Origin: Volvox africanus
Lineage: Eukaryota > Chlorophyta > Chlorophyceae > Chlamydomonadales > Volvocaceae
NCBI GenBank assembly: GCA_030268105.1
Contig: BSDZ01000016.1
Location: forward strand, 565,501 to 629,500
DNA: 64,000 nt
Reading direction: 5' to 3'
The notes beneath the pieces are model-generated. The model searched no databases, was not told where the DNA came from, and saw nothing but the letters and a program-made list of their open reading frames with translations. Of the stretch, positions 22,501 through 45,400 are shown piece after piece (within the stretch, counting starts at the first letter, position 1; each line of letters opens with the position of its first letter). Position numbers and translations under genes: made by a program.

Positions 22501-25308
22501 CGAATGATTCGTCTCAAGTTGCGCTTGCCCAGGCATAGAGGAGATCGCAGCAGCTATAGGCGGAACAGGGTCAGAGCTAGAGTAGGGTACATGTACATGG
22601 ATAGGCTTCTATTGAGCTCCCCTTGCCTTGTTTGGATGCTTGATTGTTATATAAGGTGTCCCCATATCCTTTTGAAGCGTCAACCACTTCAGGCTTCCTG
22701 GTTGTTTATTACCCTGCCCGCAGGTGACCGCTCGGTTGGACCGTTTCCCGAATGCGACCGCTGAGGACCTACGCCGATCTGATGGGGTATGCATCATTTG
22801 CAGGTGCGGATCTAATTCACATCGCTGCCAGCTGGCGCGATAGGAATGTAGTAGTATCTGACACCTGTGCTTGTGTGAAACGTCTATTATGGGCCTGCTC
22901 TTGAGGCATTGAAGCACCGTCCATAACTTGTGAGGTTTTGGCATAAGCCAATAGGCCTTCTGTTACTTGTATCTGCGGTTCAGCACTTATGAACCATCAC
23001 CATGTTTGTCTGGTACGTTTACCTTGTAGCTCTTTCACGTAATTCCCTTACGGCGCATTACTTCTGCTCAGGGAGGAGATGACGGAAGTTGGGGCAAACA
23101 AGCGGCTTTTCTGTGGACATGTGTTCCACGTCCACTGCCTCAGGTGGGTTGCTTTTAGGAATTGTAATAACTTGAATTGGGCCGCTGTACGTGGTCCCAC
23201 ATTACTATACTGAGTTGCAGGTAGATTTGCGCGTGACGATCTCTTGCGACGCCTTCTTCGTAGCACCCTTACATATTTTGCTGTATCTTAAGTATTAAAC
23301 GTAAAACTTGCTCTGAACTTCCCCACCGACCTCCAATCCCCAGGTCCTGGCTGGAACGGCAGCAGAACTGTCCTACTTGTCGCGCGTCCGTATTCCGCCG
23401 TCCCGCAGCTGGCCAACAGCAGGTTCAGCCTGCTCCCGCGGTGCAGGGCGCCGAGCCTGCTGGGGGTGCAGTGGCGGCAGATGGCGGCGATGTGGCCCAG
23501 CGCCACGCCGATGCTAGTAATGACGGCGCTGTGGTCCGACCCCCGGTAGAGCCCCACCCTGCAGCTGCGGCGGGAGGTGCCTCGCTGCGCCATCGGCGCG
23601 TCGTTGCTGCCAACGCAGCGGGCGCCAGCGCGGGTGCTGCAGGTGCTCCAGCGGCGGGGACGGAGGCGCCCTCGTCGGCGGGGCTCTCGAGGTCCTCATC
23701 GCAGCCCGTTACGGCAGTAGAAGCCGGTGATGCGGGGACCTCAGCTGTACCTTCGGGTGTTGCAGCGGCGCCAGCTTCAGGAGCAGCACCGCCGGCGACT
23801 GGTTCCGCAGTAGCAAGCGGGGCTTCTGCACAGGAGGCTGCCGCTGCGAGTGCGCCCGAGGCGAGCACCGGGGCGAGCGGTAGCTCCGCTGGTATAGGAG
23901 CTACCGCGACTTCCACCCAGGCCATGCTCGAATCTGCGCGTCTGGTGGGTGAACAGGGTGTGGACAAGGGAGGGAGGAAACGTGATGCGAAGTGATTGTC
24001 GTTACAATACCATTTATTGCATACCGTTTGCTTCACATCTATGGCCTCACAATCGCGCAGCTGCATCCAGTATTCTCCCTCTTTCCCAGCTTGAGGCACT
24101 TCATCCACGCATAATTGCCTTTCTTATTGTTCCACCCCAACTCGCAGGCTCTGCGCAGCGACCAGGTGCGCATTTTGCAGGGCATCAGGGCTTCGCTTCA
24201 GCATGCTCAGCAGCGGAATGTTGGAAGCCCCAATCTTCTATCAAGCCAGCCCATTGCAGCTGCGATGACGGAGCTGGGTCAGATCCGTGTGCGTATGTTC
24301 CAGATTGAGACAGCGTTGGCAGGCCTCCTACGGTCAGCACGCACGGCCGACTCCGAGCCTGTTGCCGGGTCTAGTGCCGGTATGGCAGCTCCATTGCCGC
24401 AAGTTCCATTTACGGCATTGTCATTAACGCCATTGGGGATTGCCTCGGGAAGCGCCGCTGCTGGGGGCTTCACCGCGCCGGCTAATGGTTCAGCTTCAGG
24501 AGGCGGTGCGGGAGTTGCCAACGGGGGTGCCTACCCGTTTGCCCCTTTCATGCTGCCTTTCAACCCTATGGTAGTACCGATGCCCAATGTGCCGGGCGTA
24601 ATCCCTGGGATGCCCCCAATGTTTGGTATGCCGCCACCGATGATGCCTGTAGTGCCCGTTGCGCTGCCGACGGGGACTCCTGCGGCTGCTGCAGTATCCA
24701 GTCCAGGCACGGTTGTGGCGGGCGTTCAGGTTCCGCTGCTGCATCATCAGCTGGCAGCAGTAGCAGCCGCTGCGGCTGCATCAGCTGCTGCTGCCAGTAT
24801 GTTCGGCACTGGTGCCCTACCAAATGTTGGTGGTGTGTTCTTCGTGCCGCAGCCCTTGCCGGCCCAGACACAACAGACGCAGCCTACGGCTTTGGCAAGT
24901 GATGAGTTGGCCTCTGGTGCCGCTGGGGTCACCGGAGGGAACACGAATGAAGCGGAGCGCGTCCCCTCCGCCCCTGAAGCTGCAGCGACTGGAATCAGTG
25001 ATGGCGCCAGCGCAACAGCAGTCGGGCAGGATGACTCTGGGGTTGAAAGGCTGTCATCGGATAAGGTAGAGGATGTTAAGGGCATTGAGAGTATCAAGGA
25101 TAGTGCACAAGACGAGGAGCCAAGTCCAGCTTCTAGTGAGGGATTGCAGAGCAACGTACCTGGGCTTGCGGCGGCTTCGGGACCAGGCAATGATGGGGGC
25201 ACACCGGCTGCTGTAGTGTCTCATGCCGACGGGGAGGCGGGTGCAAGTGGAGATGAGGATCCGCAGGAGGTGATGCGGCGCATCCGGCTCCAGAGGTTCG
25301 GCCAGTAG
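19578..25308 (+). CDS. HRD1: ERAD E3 ubiquitin ligase HRD1/synoviolin
   Basis: HRD1 is the membrane E3 ligase of ER-associated degradation. Twelve exons join in phase to 913 codons including the stop: 19578-19663, 19792-19897, 20103-20276, 20533-20634, 20971-21069, 21395-21469, 21750-21863, 22318-22386, 22724-22803, 23072-23143, 23344-23944, 24148-25308. The N-terminal third is the multi-pass domain (FYRAAMYLSSSK, FLGSLRDIEQ, VLHWLVQDRVDYVEVTP, FMHYGLPLHLVRDLYSTFRN). A RING-H2 domain follows with CIICR, CGHVFHVHC and WLERQQNCPTCR in C3H2C3 order. The C-terminal half (about 560 aa) is Ala/Gly/Pro-rich low complexity, longer than the animal tail, and ends in QEVMRRIRLQRFGQ, which may be a conserved short helix. 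The start Met fits the family (YHAVSTRQQFYRAAMYLS junction). Confidence 0.95.
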
Positions 25309-25645
25309 CAATAGATATCGAGGCTATGGGAAGCAGTGAAGAAGAAGGCTTCTGCCATCTGCGGTATCTGAATCTGCTGATTGGACCCCCTACACATTGA
25401 GGTCCGGTCTTAGCTTTCCGGACATGGCAGCAGGGCTCAAATGGGACGTCTTTTTACCAAGCTGGTCGTGGACGCAGCGACAATCTTTGTTTCAATGGTT
25501 GTTCACTACAACCATAGCTGAAAGCATGGCATCGCACGAATGCTGTTCAGGCAGCAGGAGGATATCTCGAGAGGGTAGGATGTGGAACATAACTTGGCGT
25601 TTAACAAGATGAATAGAGAAATGATTATTGCGATTTTTGTTGCAG

Positions 25646-25776
25646 TTGACTTCCAGCTGAACGCCGTCGCAATAGAAGTAACGCCGCTAGGAGCAGTAAA
25701 TTTGGGTTCCTTGGCGTCTCACGTATGCATTTATGGAGGCAGTAAGACGGGCCGTTGCTTGTTAGCTGAGATTCAG
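25646..25776 (+). CDS. Candidate exon of an unrecognised gene
   Basis: A 131-bp open stretch is bounded by a good acceptor (TTTTTGTTGCAG) and a good donor (CAG/GTAGGT). The frame reads DFQLNAVAIEVTPLGAVNLG, then SHVCIYGGSKTGRCLLAEIQ a few residues later, which looks protein-like, but I recognise no family. It begins 337 bp after the HRD1 stop, and no partner exon in the right phase was found. Confidence 0.3.
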
Positions 25777-26190
25777 GTAGGTAACGCGTGGATGGAAGGC
25801 GACGTGTTCAAGACTCCATCCATTTCGTCCAATAGGAGGGATTGAAGAGGTGAAAATTATTTGCTTCATTGAAGCTGTTCATGGGAAAGCAGGGGGCATG
25901 GGTTTATGGACTTTGGGGTGTCACTTGCTTCGCGAGGCTGATATCGTGCTGCTTTTGGGGACTTTTGCACATCGGAACGGACCAATATGGGCAAAACAAA
26001 AGATTACCACCAACGGTACGATGGGAGGTCCTCATTCATTTGTGATGGCCAACGTTCCATGTTACATCCCCCGCCTGGGTCAATTAGACATAAAAAGCAC
26101 AAAACATCCTGCGACGCGGCAGTCTCCTTGGGGACACAGATTTCCTTGGGAACATCAGACGCAATCGTAACTTTGAACTGGTGTGTATAG

Positions 26191-26326
26191 CAAATCACGC
26201 CATGTTGTGAATTGTTTCCCAGAAAGCATAACGTTTGGCTTTGGGCATGACCCTGCAATGACCACGCGTGCTCGCCTGCTGGCTTGCGTGCGTCGGATTC
26301 CAAATGGAGGCCGGACCGGTTGCAAG
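26191..26326 (+). CDS. Second candidate exon of an unrecognised gene
   Basis: A 136-bp open stretch between a TATAG acceptor and an AAG/GTATAC donor reads SITFGFGHDPAMTTRARLLA. It cannot join the exon at 25646-25776 directly because the phases disagree, so an exon is missing or one of the two is spurious. Confidence 0.22.
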
Positions 26327-29300
26327 GTATACCCCATAACATTCTCTTCTTTTATGCTTCTCATGGCAGGATAATTTGATTTGGGAGGCAGTTGGGCTGG
26401 ATACGGGTTGCAAGATTCGGCCCAGAATGGTGTACCTTTCCAAGAATGGTGTACAATAATCGCCATATTGACGCCCGCGGCACGGTTCAGTTAATCGGTT
26501 TCAGCGAACCGCTGTAGTCAGCTTTCAAACTGTTTGAACTTGAATTGTGGCCACAGATAAGCTGACAAATCAGTTTCACGAAAAGCAACCATGAACTATC
26601 AAAGCATGTCAACGAGATATGCCAGGCGATGAACGGACCATAAACTATTGTCGATTTTTTTGTAAAGTATTGCACCCCGAGCTTTTTCGTTTAGGCTGCA
26701 GTGCTTGTCACAGGCTTCTGTGTTTATTTGTTGTTTTATAATGCAAATTTGGGCGCTTCCATCCTTTCCTGAGGAAGTTGTCCAGCGTCACAGCGACCAT
26801 ATTGCCCAATCACGCATATTCGTGCATTATAAATATATGTTTTTCCCTCTCAACAAGGTATTAAGGTCGTATAGATCATACAGCAGCAGCAGAGCAGAAA
26901 GCGCGAAAAGCCAACGCCATGTTCGCGACGTCGTGCATTTCTTATGCCAACTCCTCGCTGTACACCACACCCAAGCTTGGCGCCTTATCATATGATGCAT
27001 GCTTACGCCGCTCATTGGCTTAGGTGGTTAACGTCATGCAACCATGTATATGCATGTGGAGTGCTCTCACCACTCCAGCACCCTCTGGATGGATGACCAA
27101 ACCTGTGTCCCGGAACCCCACCCCATGGATACAGTCGCAAATAGTTCTGTCATTTCTACCAGCGTTAATGAAGTTAATACCCTTCTTTTCCGATATGATC
27201 CATGCACTTTCCTTTGTTTTCCATTACCAACGTCAGGTACCGCTGAATCACCTGGCGACTATTGTTCACACCATTCAGCTTCTACACATTCCTCTTTCGT
27301 CCAAATCCACACCTGTATCTGAATTTACATTGATCTGCTGCGGTATCCTGTACGTGCAAGGTTATTATTACAAGTTGGCGGCCGGTCTGATTTGGTCAAC
27401 ACTAGCATAGTGCGTATTAAATTCTCCCTTGTTTTCCCAAACTCAAAAAGTTTCCAACCCCTTAACCCCTTAACCAGCTAACGCAGGTTGGTGCAGTTAT
27501 ACATCGCACATGCAACCGAAAACGCCAATGTGCCTGCCAGCGGGGCGGGAATAAATAACCCCTGAGCCATCTGCCAGCTGGATGGATAGGAAGATGCCTC
27601 GCCATTGGCATTGCATACAACTTCCTTCCAAGAAACCGTTGGAAGTTTCATATCCACATCCCCCGATCACAGCTCCTTTCTCCTACTTTGGACGACCTCA
27701 GCCATCATTCGACCCTCACGGTTAGTCCTCGTTCCTCCAGTATCAGCACCAGGATTCGGTTTTTGAGACTTTCCCCTCGGTAATGCCGGTGTCCATCTAG
27801 TTCCTCGAATGAAACGCCCGGGGGATCCACTCTTGTGTATTCCACCTTCCTGCCATCTCTTCAGTCAGATGTTAGTGAAAGGAGGAAGTGCGTGGGACGA
27901 GGGGTGATACGGAGCTGTGCGTGCCTGTTTCCACCAGCCACCACATCACCGTCATCCATTCATGCTATGAGTCGCCCGCACCATACTTTCTGTTGCTGAT
28001 TTCCACAAAAGCCTAACCCCTAATTGACACTGATCAAGTCAGGTCCTTTTCATCACCTCGCTTCGACTAACAGCCACTGCAAGAGCTGACGCCGCCATCT
28101 TCATTTCAAACGGAAGCCGCGCGAGAGAGAGGCAGGGGTTTGGGGGCAGGCTTTCCAGACATGTGGGCATTGGACAGGCCTTTGGAGCAATTGCCCTGCC
28201 AATCGGAAGGACGTCAGGTTCGGAGACACCAATCCTGAAGTCCCTTGCGGGGTTTGAGGGAGTAGGAGCTTGGAGGTTCAACTTTTTTGACTGCCATATT
28301 GATCATCTGTGTCATCCCACGGAGGGTACTCCTTGTTTTGTCACATAGTACCGATCGGTAGGGCGAGCCCCAACAGTGTGGAACGTCGTGTTGTTCGTGA
28401 TGCTGCTGTTATCTCTCACACCTCGCACCGCAACTGCCAGCATACCTTAAATGGCAGTGCATCGCGCTTATTACGCGCAATTTATGAAGTCTCCAATCCC
28501 TTCATTACCCCAAGACCTGTTATAATGCCTAGTGAGCTGAGGCAGTTGAGGCTCGGATGGCGCTTACATCCAACGTGCGTACTGCCGACTGAAGCACTAC
28601 GAAATGCACACCGCATGGTGACTGAGTCTAATTAAGGACAAAATCACTCGATAACTCCGAGATAGGCACCCAGTTGCAATGTGCAACCCTGGTGAGTGAG
28701 GGAAGTTGGGTGGGGCAAGATGGGGCTGTGTTAGCCGCCATGAGTGGTCGTGGCCATGGCTGGCGTACTCTTTGTGCGTCTTGTTTGGGGTTTCGCTCAC
28801 CAAATGTGTGACGACGAAATTCTTCGCCAGAAAGGGTGCTATAAAGTGCGAGGATTGGAACTACAGCGTATAGTATTTCATTCTCTTGTGTCGACGGTCG
28901 CGAACGTGACTTTCGTACGGTGTGTTCCTGGATCGGCCCGAGTTTTGGTATCGTCCAACAGTATCGCCGTACTTCGGGTACATTCTGAAGTCACGGATGC
29001 ACAGTAGTATCTGAATATCGTTATCGTAACATCTCCGCAGGATCCGGGAAAATGATTTTTTACGCATAACCCATTACCTTCCACGCACAGGCCGACCGAG
29101 GACCAGGCTATTTAACCGATTACTTCCGGGTTACAGGTCTACAATATTACAAATGAATGTTCTCATTATAGAATTGCTTAAATCAACGCAAATGCACCGG
29201 AGACATCTTTGAACGATTTGGATGCCTATTACTTGGGAGTCACATTCACCGCCGCTGAACAACCATTAACCCTCGTATTTGATAAATGTTCCGCTCTGGC

Positions 29301-29440
29301 ATCGCGTATACAGATTTAACCGTGAATTCCGCCTGTGACGAACTCTTCCCTGTGGGTTTCGCTTGCTCATAGTCACCAGACATATTCCTACCGCAAATTT
29401 CACACAGCAGACAATTACAAGCTTTCGTTGCTCTGCCCAG

Positions 29441-39461
<10,021 letters not shown>

Positions 39462-42400
39462 ATGAGGCGACGAACGTCGCCTCATACGCAGCACCTCTTA
39501 TTGGTGCTGCATATTGCAGTTTTTGCAGTACTGTTACAAAATGCTTCTGTGGATGCTGAAAGAAGAACCTTGCTGCGTAAGTTTGGTCCAAGTTTTGATT
39601 CAAAGTTTCCAAATTCCGTGACGCAGCTGCATCAAAGCTGTGCCCTTCAATACGACGCGTTTCGCTTTCTTCACGGAATGAAACTACCATTATTCGAGGC
39701 TGGAAACATGTTTTGCGAAGCAACAGCCCTGAATTCTTTCGTTGCCGTCCAACATAGCTATCCTTTCCACTACGTGCTGCCACAATACTCGATATAAGTC
39801 CTTGTGTTCTCTTAAATATATGACTTCTGCTCTTCCTGACCTCTTGCCTTCTGGTAGAAACGTCATCCTGGGCGTCACCGCCTCCTCCGCCACGGGTCGT
39901 CACCACCAACATCGCGGCCGGCAAGCCCGCATTCAGCTCTTCTGTTTACTTGAAAAACGAAACTTTCGGTCCCAGCCGGGCCGTAGACGGCCTCATCGAT
40001 CGCAGCTCCCTCTTTATCAGCCAGCCCGGCGACGCAAATCCCTGGCTGTCTGTCGATCTAGGAGAGACCTTCACCGTCACCCGCGTAATCATATACCTTC
40101 GTCAGGACTGCTGCGGGAATGAGACCATCCGCGCGGAAGTCCGAGTGGGCGGCGCTCAAGTTCCCAACGCGAACCAGATCACGTACAACGATGTGGCCTA
40201 CAAGATGATTGGCTCCGGAACCACGGGTGCCGTACTCAACATCACCGTGAACCCGGCGCTCACGGGGAGGTTCGTGACGGTCCAAAGCTTTAACGGACCC
40301 GCAAATCTCTCCCGGCTTGGGGTTTCGGAGCTTCAAGTCTTCGGCTACCCTGCAGGTATGTGACCAAGGCGAGGGCGAGTGAGTGTCAAGCTCTCAGTCC
40401 ATAGCCCTATCCGCAGCCCTAACCGTCCATAGCCCTAATCGTAGCCCTAACCGTCCATAGCCCTAATCGTAGCCCTAACCGTCAAGCTAACTACCTCTAC
40501 GTTACGGATAGATAATGTCTACTTCGTCAATGTTTGGTTGAATAATTCATGTCGTCTAAGAACTTGCGGAACCCTAGGAACATGGCTGATTGATTAAAAA
40601 ATTGGCTATCCTCTATAAGGGTATTTTTTCAGATATATATTTCCACCCCTCTATTCTTAAGCTTTTGTAATAATCTGCATCCAAAATTTGCTACAGTGAA
40701 GAAAATGTCTGAAACTCATCCAAGCCTTAAGGACATGAGACAATATGGGGTCAAAATTGTAAAATGTTCGAAGAGATCTCGGTTCATCATTTAGTGTGGC
40801 ATCAGTCCTTCAACCTTTCCGCATGAGGTCCCCAGCCCCCAGCCCTCGGGCCGATAAGCTTATCATAAATGAGATGTTGATGAAATGGTGACATTCATGG
40901 TGATGGTGATGCCACATGGTGGAAAATATAGAAGATTGTTAGGGATTCCCGTATTGGACGTTTGGCCATTCATCACAAGCCATCGGACAGCAAGCTTGCC
41001 TCTGCTCTCATCCTCCCCCCCCCCGAAATCACACCCGAGTCTGTCTTTCCCCTCTTCCCCTGTCCCGTAACCCACGTGCAGTTTGCAGCATGCTCCAGTA
41101 CGGTGCTGGGTATGGTACGGACGCGTTGGCGCTTGGCACATTCTTCCTCGCCGACGAGGGCGAGTGCTGCCAGGCGTGCTACATCAGCTCCGGTTGCCTG
41201 TACTGGGATTTTGAGATCCTCAGTCGCACATGTCGTCTGAAAACAGCCGAGGGCATTTTGAATGCCCCGGGTCAGAACTACCCTGGATTCTTTTTGGATC
41301 CCAACCGTGTGGCCGGCGTGAAGAGGGGTAAGGGATTATTATAAAGTTTAGTTATATAATTTCATTAGGATTGTGGAAATGGGAAATTTTAATTTGTATA
41401 CTTTACTTCATATCATCTAAGTTTCCCAGTTCGATATCTGCCTTACCCCTTCCCTTGCTTATTCTACATGTCTCTCTCATCCGTTGTCCACAACCTAATC
41501 CACCCCACATTTCCCCCTTCACGCCACCGCCACCTGTGCATTCCAACTTGACTGGCCTACAACTTGTTGCATACCTCTGTGCCTTTGGATGCTGGTGGCG
41601 GGTTGTGTTTTTGTCTTGTTCCTTATTTCATCACGTACCCCGCCCTCCTCACCTCGAACGCCACCAACCCACCCTGCCTCCCATTGGTGCATTGACCGAC
41701 GGCTGTGTGGTCGCAGGCATCGCAACCTTCAAGCGCCATAACGGGCTGGTTTTCACACCCGACAACGTCACCAAGTGGATCTGGTCACGTCCTGACTCAC
41801 TCTTTAACCCGCCGCCTTCGTATATTACGTACTACTTCGCTCGTACGATTTACCTTCCAGAGGCAGTCGCAAATGTGATGGCGCGGGTTGTTGTGGATGA
41901 TAATGTGACCGTTATCATCAACGGCAAATCGCGACTTCCGAATGCCTTCTGGCCCAACATTACAAACGTCACAGTGGACTTTGTGGCTGGCTACAACCTG
42001 GTGCTGCTCAGGTGCTATAACCGACAGAGCTTTGCCGCCGGTGCCGCGGCATTCTGGTCGCCAAATGGTACGATATTGCTCCGTACTGATGAAAAATGGG
42101 CGTTTGTGGAAGCCGTACCGCCACTGCCACCATCTCGGCCGCCGTCACCGTCGCCGCCATCACCGCCTCGACCCCCAAGCCCAGCGCCGCCGAGATCTCC
42201 TGCACCACCGCCGCCACCGCCGCCACCCCCGCCACCGCCGCCGCCGCCATTTCCACCAAGTCCACCGCCGCCAACCCCTCCATCTCCTGGCCCCCCCCCT
42301 CCGCCGCCACCACCGCCACCACCACCATCCCCTCCGCCACCGGGCCCACCGCCGCCACCCCCACCCCCACCGCCTCCCACGCCGCCACCACCACCTCCAG

Positions 42401-45400
42401 ACATACCTCCACCACCGCCACCGCCGCCGCCGCCACCACCGCCACCGCCTCCACCCATGCCACCTCCACCGCCTCCCCCAAGCCCGCCGCCGCCCATTCC
42501 TCCTCCGCCGCCCCCGCCGCCGCCACCACCGCCCCCTCCACCGCCACCGCCACTCCCACCTCCACCGCCACCACCACCACCAACGCCGCCACCGCCACCG
42601 CCGCCACCGCCGCCAGCTCCTCCACCGCCGCCGCCACCACCGCCGCCAGCTCCTCCACCGCCGCCACCACCACCACCACCAACGCCGCCACCACCACCGC
42701 CGCCACCACCACCACTGCCTCCGCCGCCGCCACCACCACCACCATCACCCTTGCCACCACCACCCCCCCCTCCGCCGCCTCCACCGCCATCGCCATCGCC
42801 ACCTCCCCCACCGCCATCCCCGTTACCACCACCACCTCCACCGCCACCACCACCACCACCTCCACCGCCACCATCACCCCCGCTGCCTCCGCCGTCTTCA
42901 CCCCCGCCACCCCCGCCACCTCCACCGCCACCCCCGCCTCTGCCACCCCCGCCCCCTTCTCCTCCACCACCACCGCTACCGCCTTCGCCCCCTCCACCAC
43001 CACCGCCGCCATCACCACCGCCGCCGCCTTCGCCGCCGCCACCATCACCACCGCTGCCTCCGCCACCGTCACCCCCGCCACCCCCGCCACCTCCACCGCC
43101 ACCCCCGCCTTTGCCACCCCCGCCCCCTTCTCCTCCACCACCCCCCCCACCGCCTTCGCCCCCTCCACCACCGCCGCCGCCTTCGCCCCCTCCACCTCCA
43201 CCGCCACCACCACCATCACCACCGCTGCCTCCGCCGCCTTCACCCCCGCCACCCCCGCCACCTCCACCGCCACCCCCGCCTCTGCCACCCCCGCCCCCTT
43301 CTCCTCCACCACCACCGCTACCGCCTTCGCCCCCTCCACCACCACCGCCGCCATCACCACCGCCGCCGCCTTCGCCGCCGCCACCATCACCACCGCCGCC
43401 TCCGCCACCGTCACCCCCGCCACCTCCGCCACCTCCACCGCCACCCCCGCCTTTGCCACCGCCGCCCCCCTCTCCTCCACCACCACCGCCACCGCCTTCG
43501 CCCCCTCCACCACCGCCGCCGCCTTCGCCCCCTCCACCTCCACCGCCACCGCCACCATCACCCCCGCTGCCTCCGCCGCCTTCACCCCCGCCACCCCCGC
43601 CACCTCCACCGCCACCCCCGCCTCTGCCACCCCCGCCCCCTTCTCCTCCACCACCACCGCTACCGCCTTCGCCCCCTCCACCACCACCGCCGCCATCACC
43701 ACCGCCGCCGCCTTCGCCGCCGCCACCATCACCACCGCTGCCTCCGCCACCGTCACCCCCGCCACCCCCGCCACCTCCACCGCCGCCCCCGCCTTTGCCA
43801 CCGCCGCCCCCCTCTCCTCCACCACCACCGCCACCGCCTTCGCCCCCTCCACCACCGCCGCCGCCTTCGCCCCCTCCACCTCCACCACCACCGCCGCCAT
43901 CACCACCGCCGCCGCCTTCGCCGCCGCCACCATCACCCCCCGCTCCGTCACCCCCGCCACCCCCGCCACCTCCACCGCCGCCCCCTTCTCCTCCACCACC
44001 ACTGCCACCGCCTTCGCCCCCTCCACCACCGCCGCCGCCTTCGCCCCCTCCACCTCCACCGCCACCGCCACCATCACCCCCGCTGCCTCCGCCGCCTTCA
44101 CCCCCGCCACCCCCGCCACCTCCACCGCCACCCCCGCCTTTGCCACCCCCGCCACCCTCTCCTCCACCACCACCCCCACCGCCTTCGCCCCCTCCACCAC
44201 CACCGCCACCCTCGCCCCCTCCACCTCCACCGCCACCATCACCACCACTACCTCCGCCGCCTTCACCCCCGCCACCCCCGCCACCTCCACCGCCACCCCC
44301 GCCTTTGCCACCCCCGCCACCCTCTCCTCCACCACCACCGCCACCGCCTTCGCCCCCTCCACCACCACCGCCACCCCCGCCTTTGCCACCCCCGCCACCC
44401 TCTCCTCCACCACCACCGCCACCGCCTTCGCCCCCTCCACCACCACCGCCGCCTTCGCCCCCTTCACCACCACCGCTACCCTCGCCGCCACCCCCCTCGC
44501 CCACGCCCCCCTCACCGCCACCACCACCAGGGCCGCCGCCACCGTCACCCCCCTCGCCGCCACCTCCGCCACCCCCGTCGCCCCCTCCACCCCCGCCCCC
44601 ACCCCCTCCACCCCCGCCGCCCCCATCGCCACCTCCGCCACCACCACCTCCGCCGCCACCCTCGCCGCTACCACCCTCGCCCCCTCCACCTCCACCACCA
44701 CCACCACCAGGGCCGCCGCCACCGTCACCCCCCTCGCCCCCACCTCCGCCATCCCCCACGCCCCCTCCTTCCCCGCCGCCATCACCACCGCCGCCGCCTT
44801 CGCCACCTCCACCTTCCCCGCCATCATCACCACCACTACCTCCGCCGCCTTCACCACCACCACCCCCGCCACCTCCACCGCCACCCCCGCCGCTGCCACC
44901 CCCGCCCCCCTCACCACCACCGCCGCCCCCGCCTCCGCCTTCTCCCCCGCCGCCGTTACCACCACCGCCGCCGCCGCCACCACCGCCACCGCCTTCGCCC
45001 CCTCCACCTCCACCGCCACCATCACCACCACTACTTCCGCCGCCTTCACCCCCGCCACCCCCGCCACCTCCACCGCCACCACCGCCTTTGCCACCCCCGC
45101 CCCCCTCTCCTCCACCACCACCGCCGCCGCCTTCGCCCCCTCCACCACCACCGCCCCCCTCGCCGCCACCCCCCTCGCCCACGCCCCCCTCACCGCCACC
45201 ACCACCAGGGCCGCCGCCACCGTCACCCCCCTCGCCGCCACCTCCGCCACCCCCCTCGCCCCCTCCACCCCCGCCCCCACCCCCTCCACCCCCGCCGCCC
45301 CCATCGCCCCCTCCCCCGCCGCCGTTACCACCGCCACCACCCCTTCCACCACCACCTCCGCCGCCGCCCTCGCCGCTACCACCCTCGCCCACGCCCCCGT

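Larger units (their letters stand above)
25309..29440. other. Gene-poor stretch with scattered candidate exons
   Basis: Apart from the two candidate exons listed separately, I find only short unrelated ORFs. GC content is lower than in the neighbouring genes. Upstream exons of the gene that begins by 29441 may lie at its right end. Confidence 0.4.

Noticed and set aside
25850..26170. 106-codon plus ORF between two candidate exons
   Set aside because: It overlaps what would be intron and contains no recognisable motif; composition looks non-coding.
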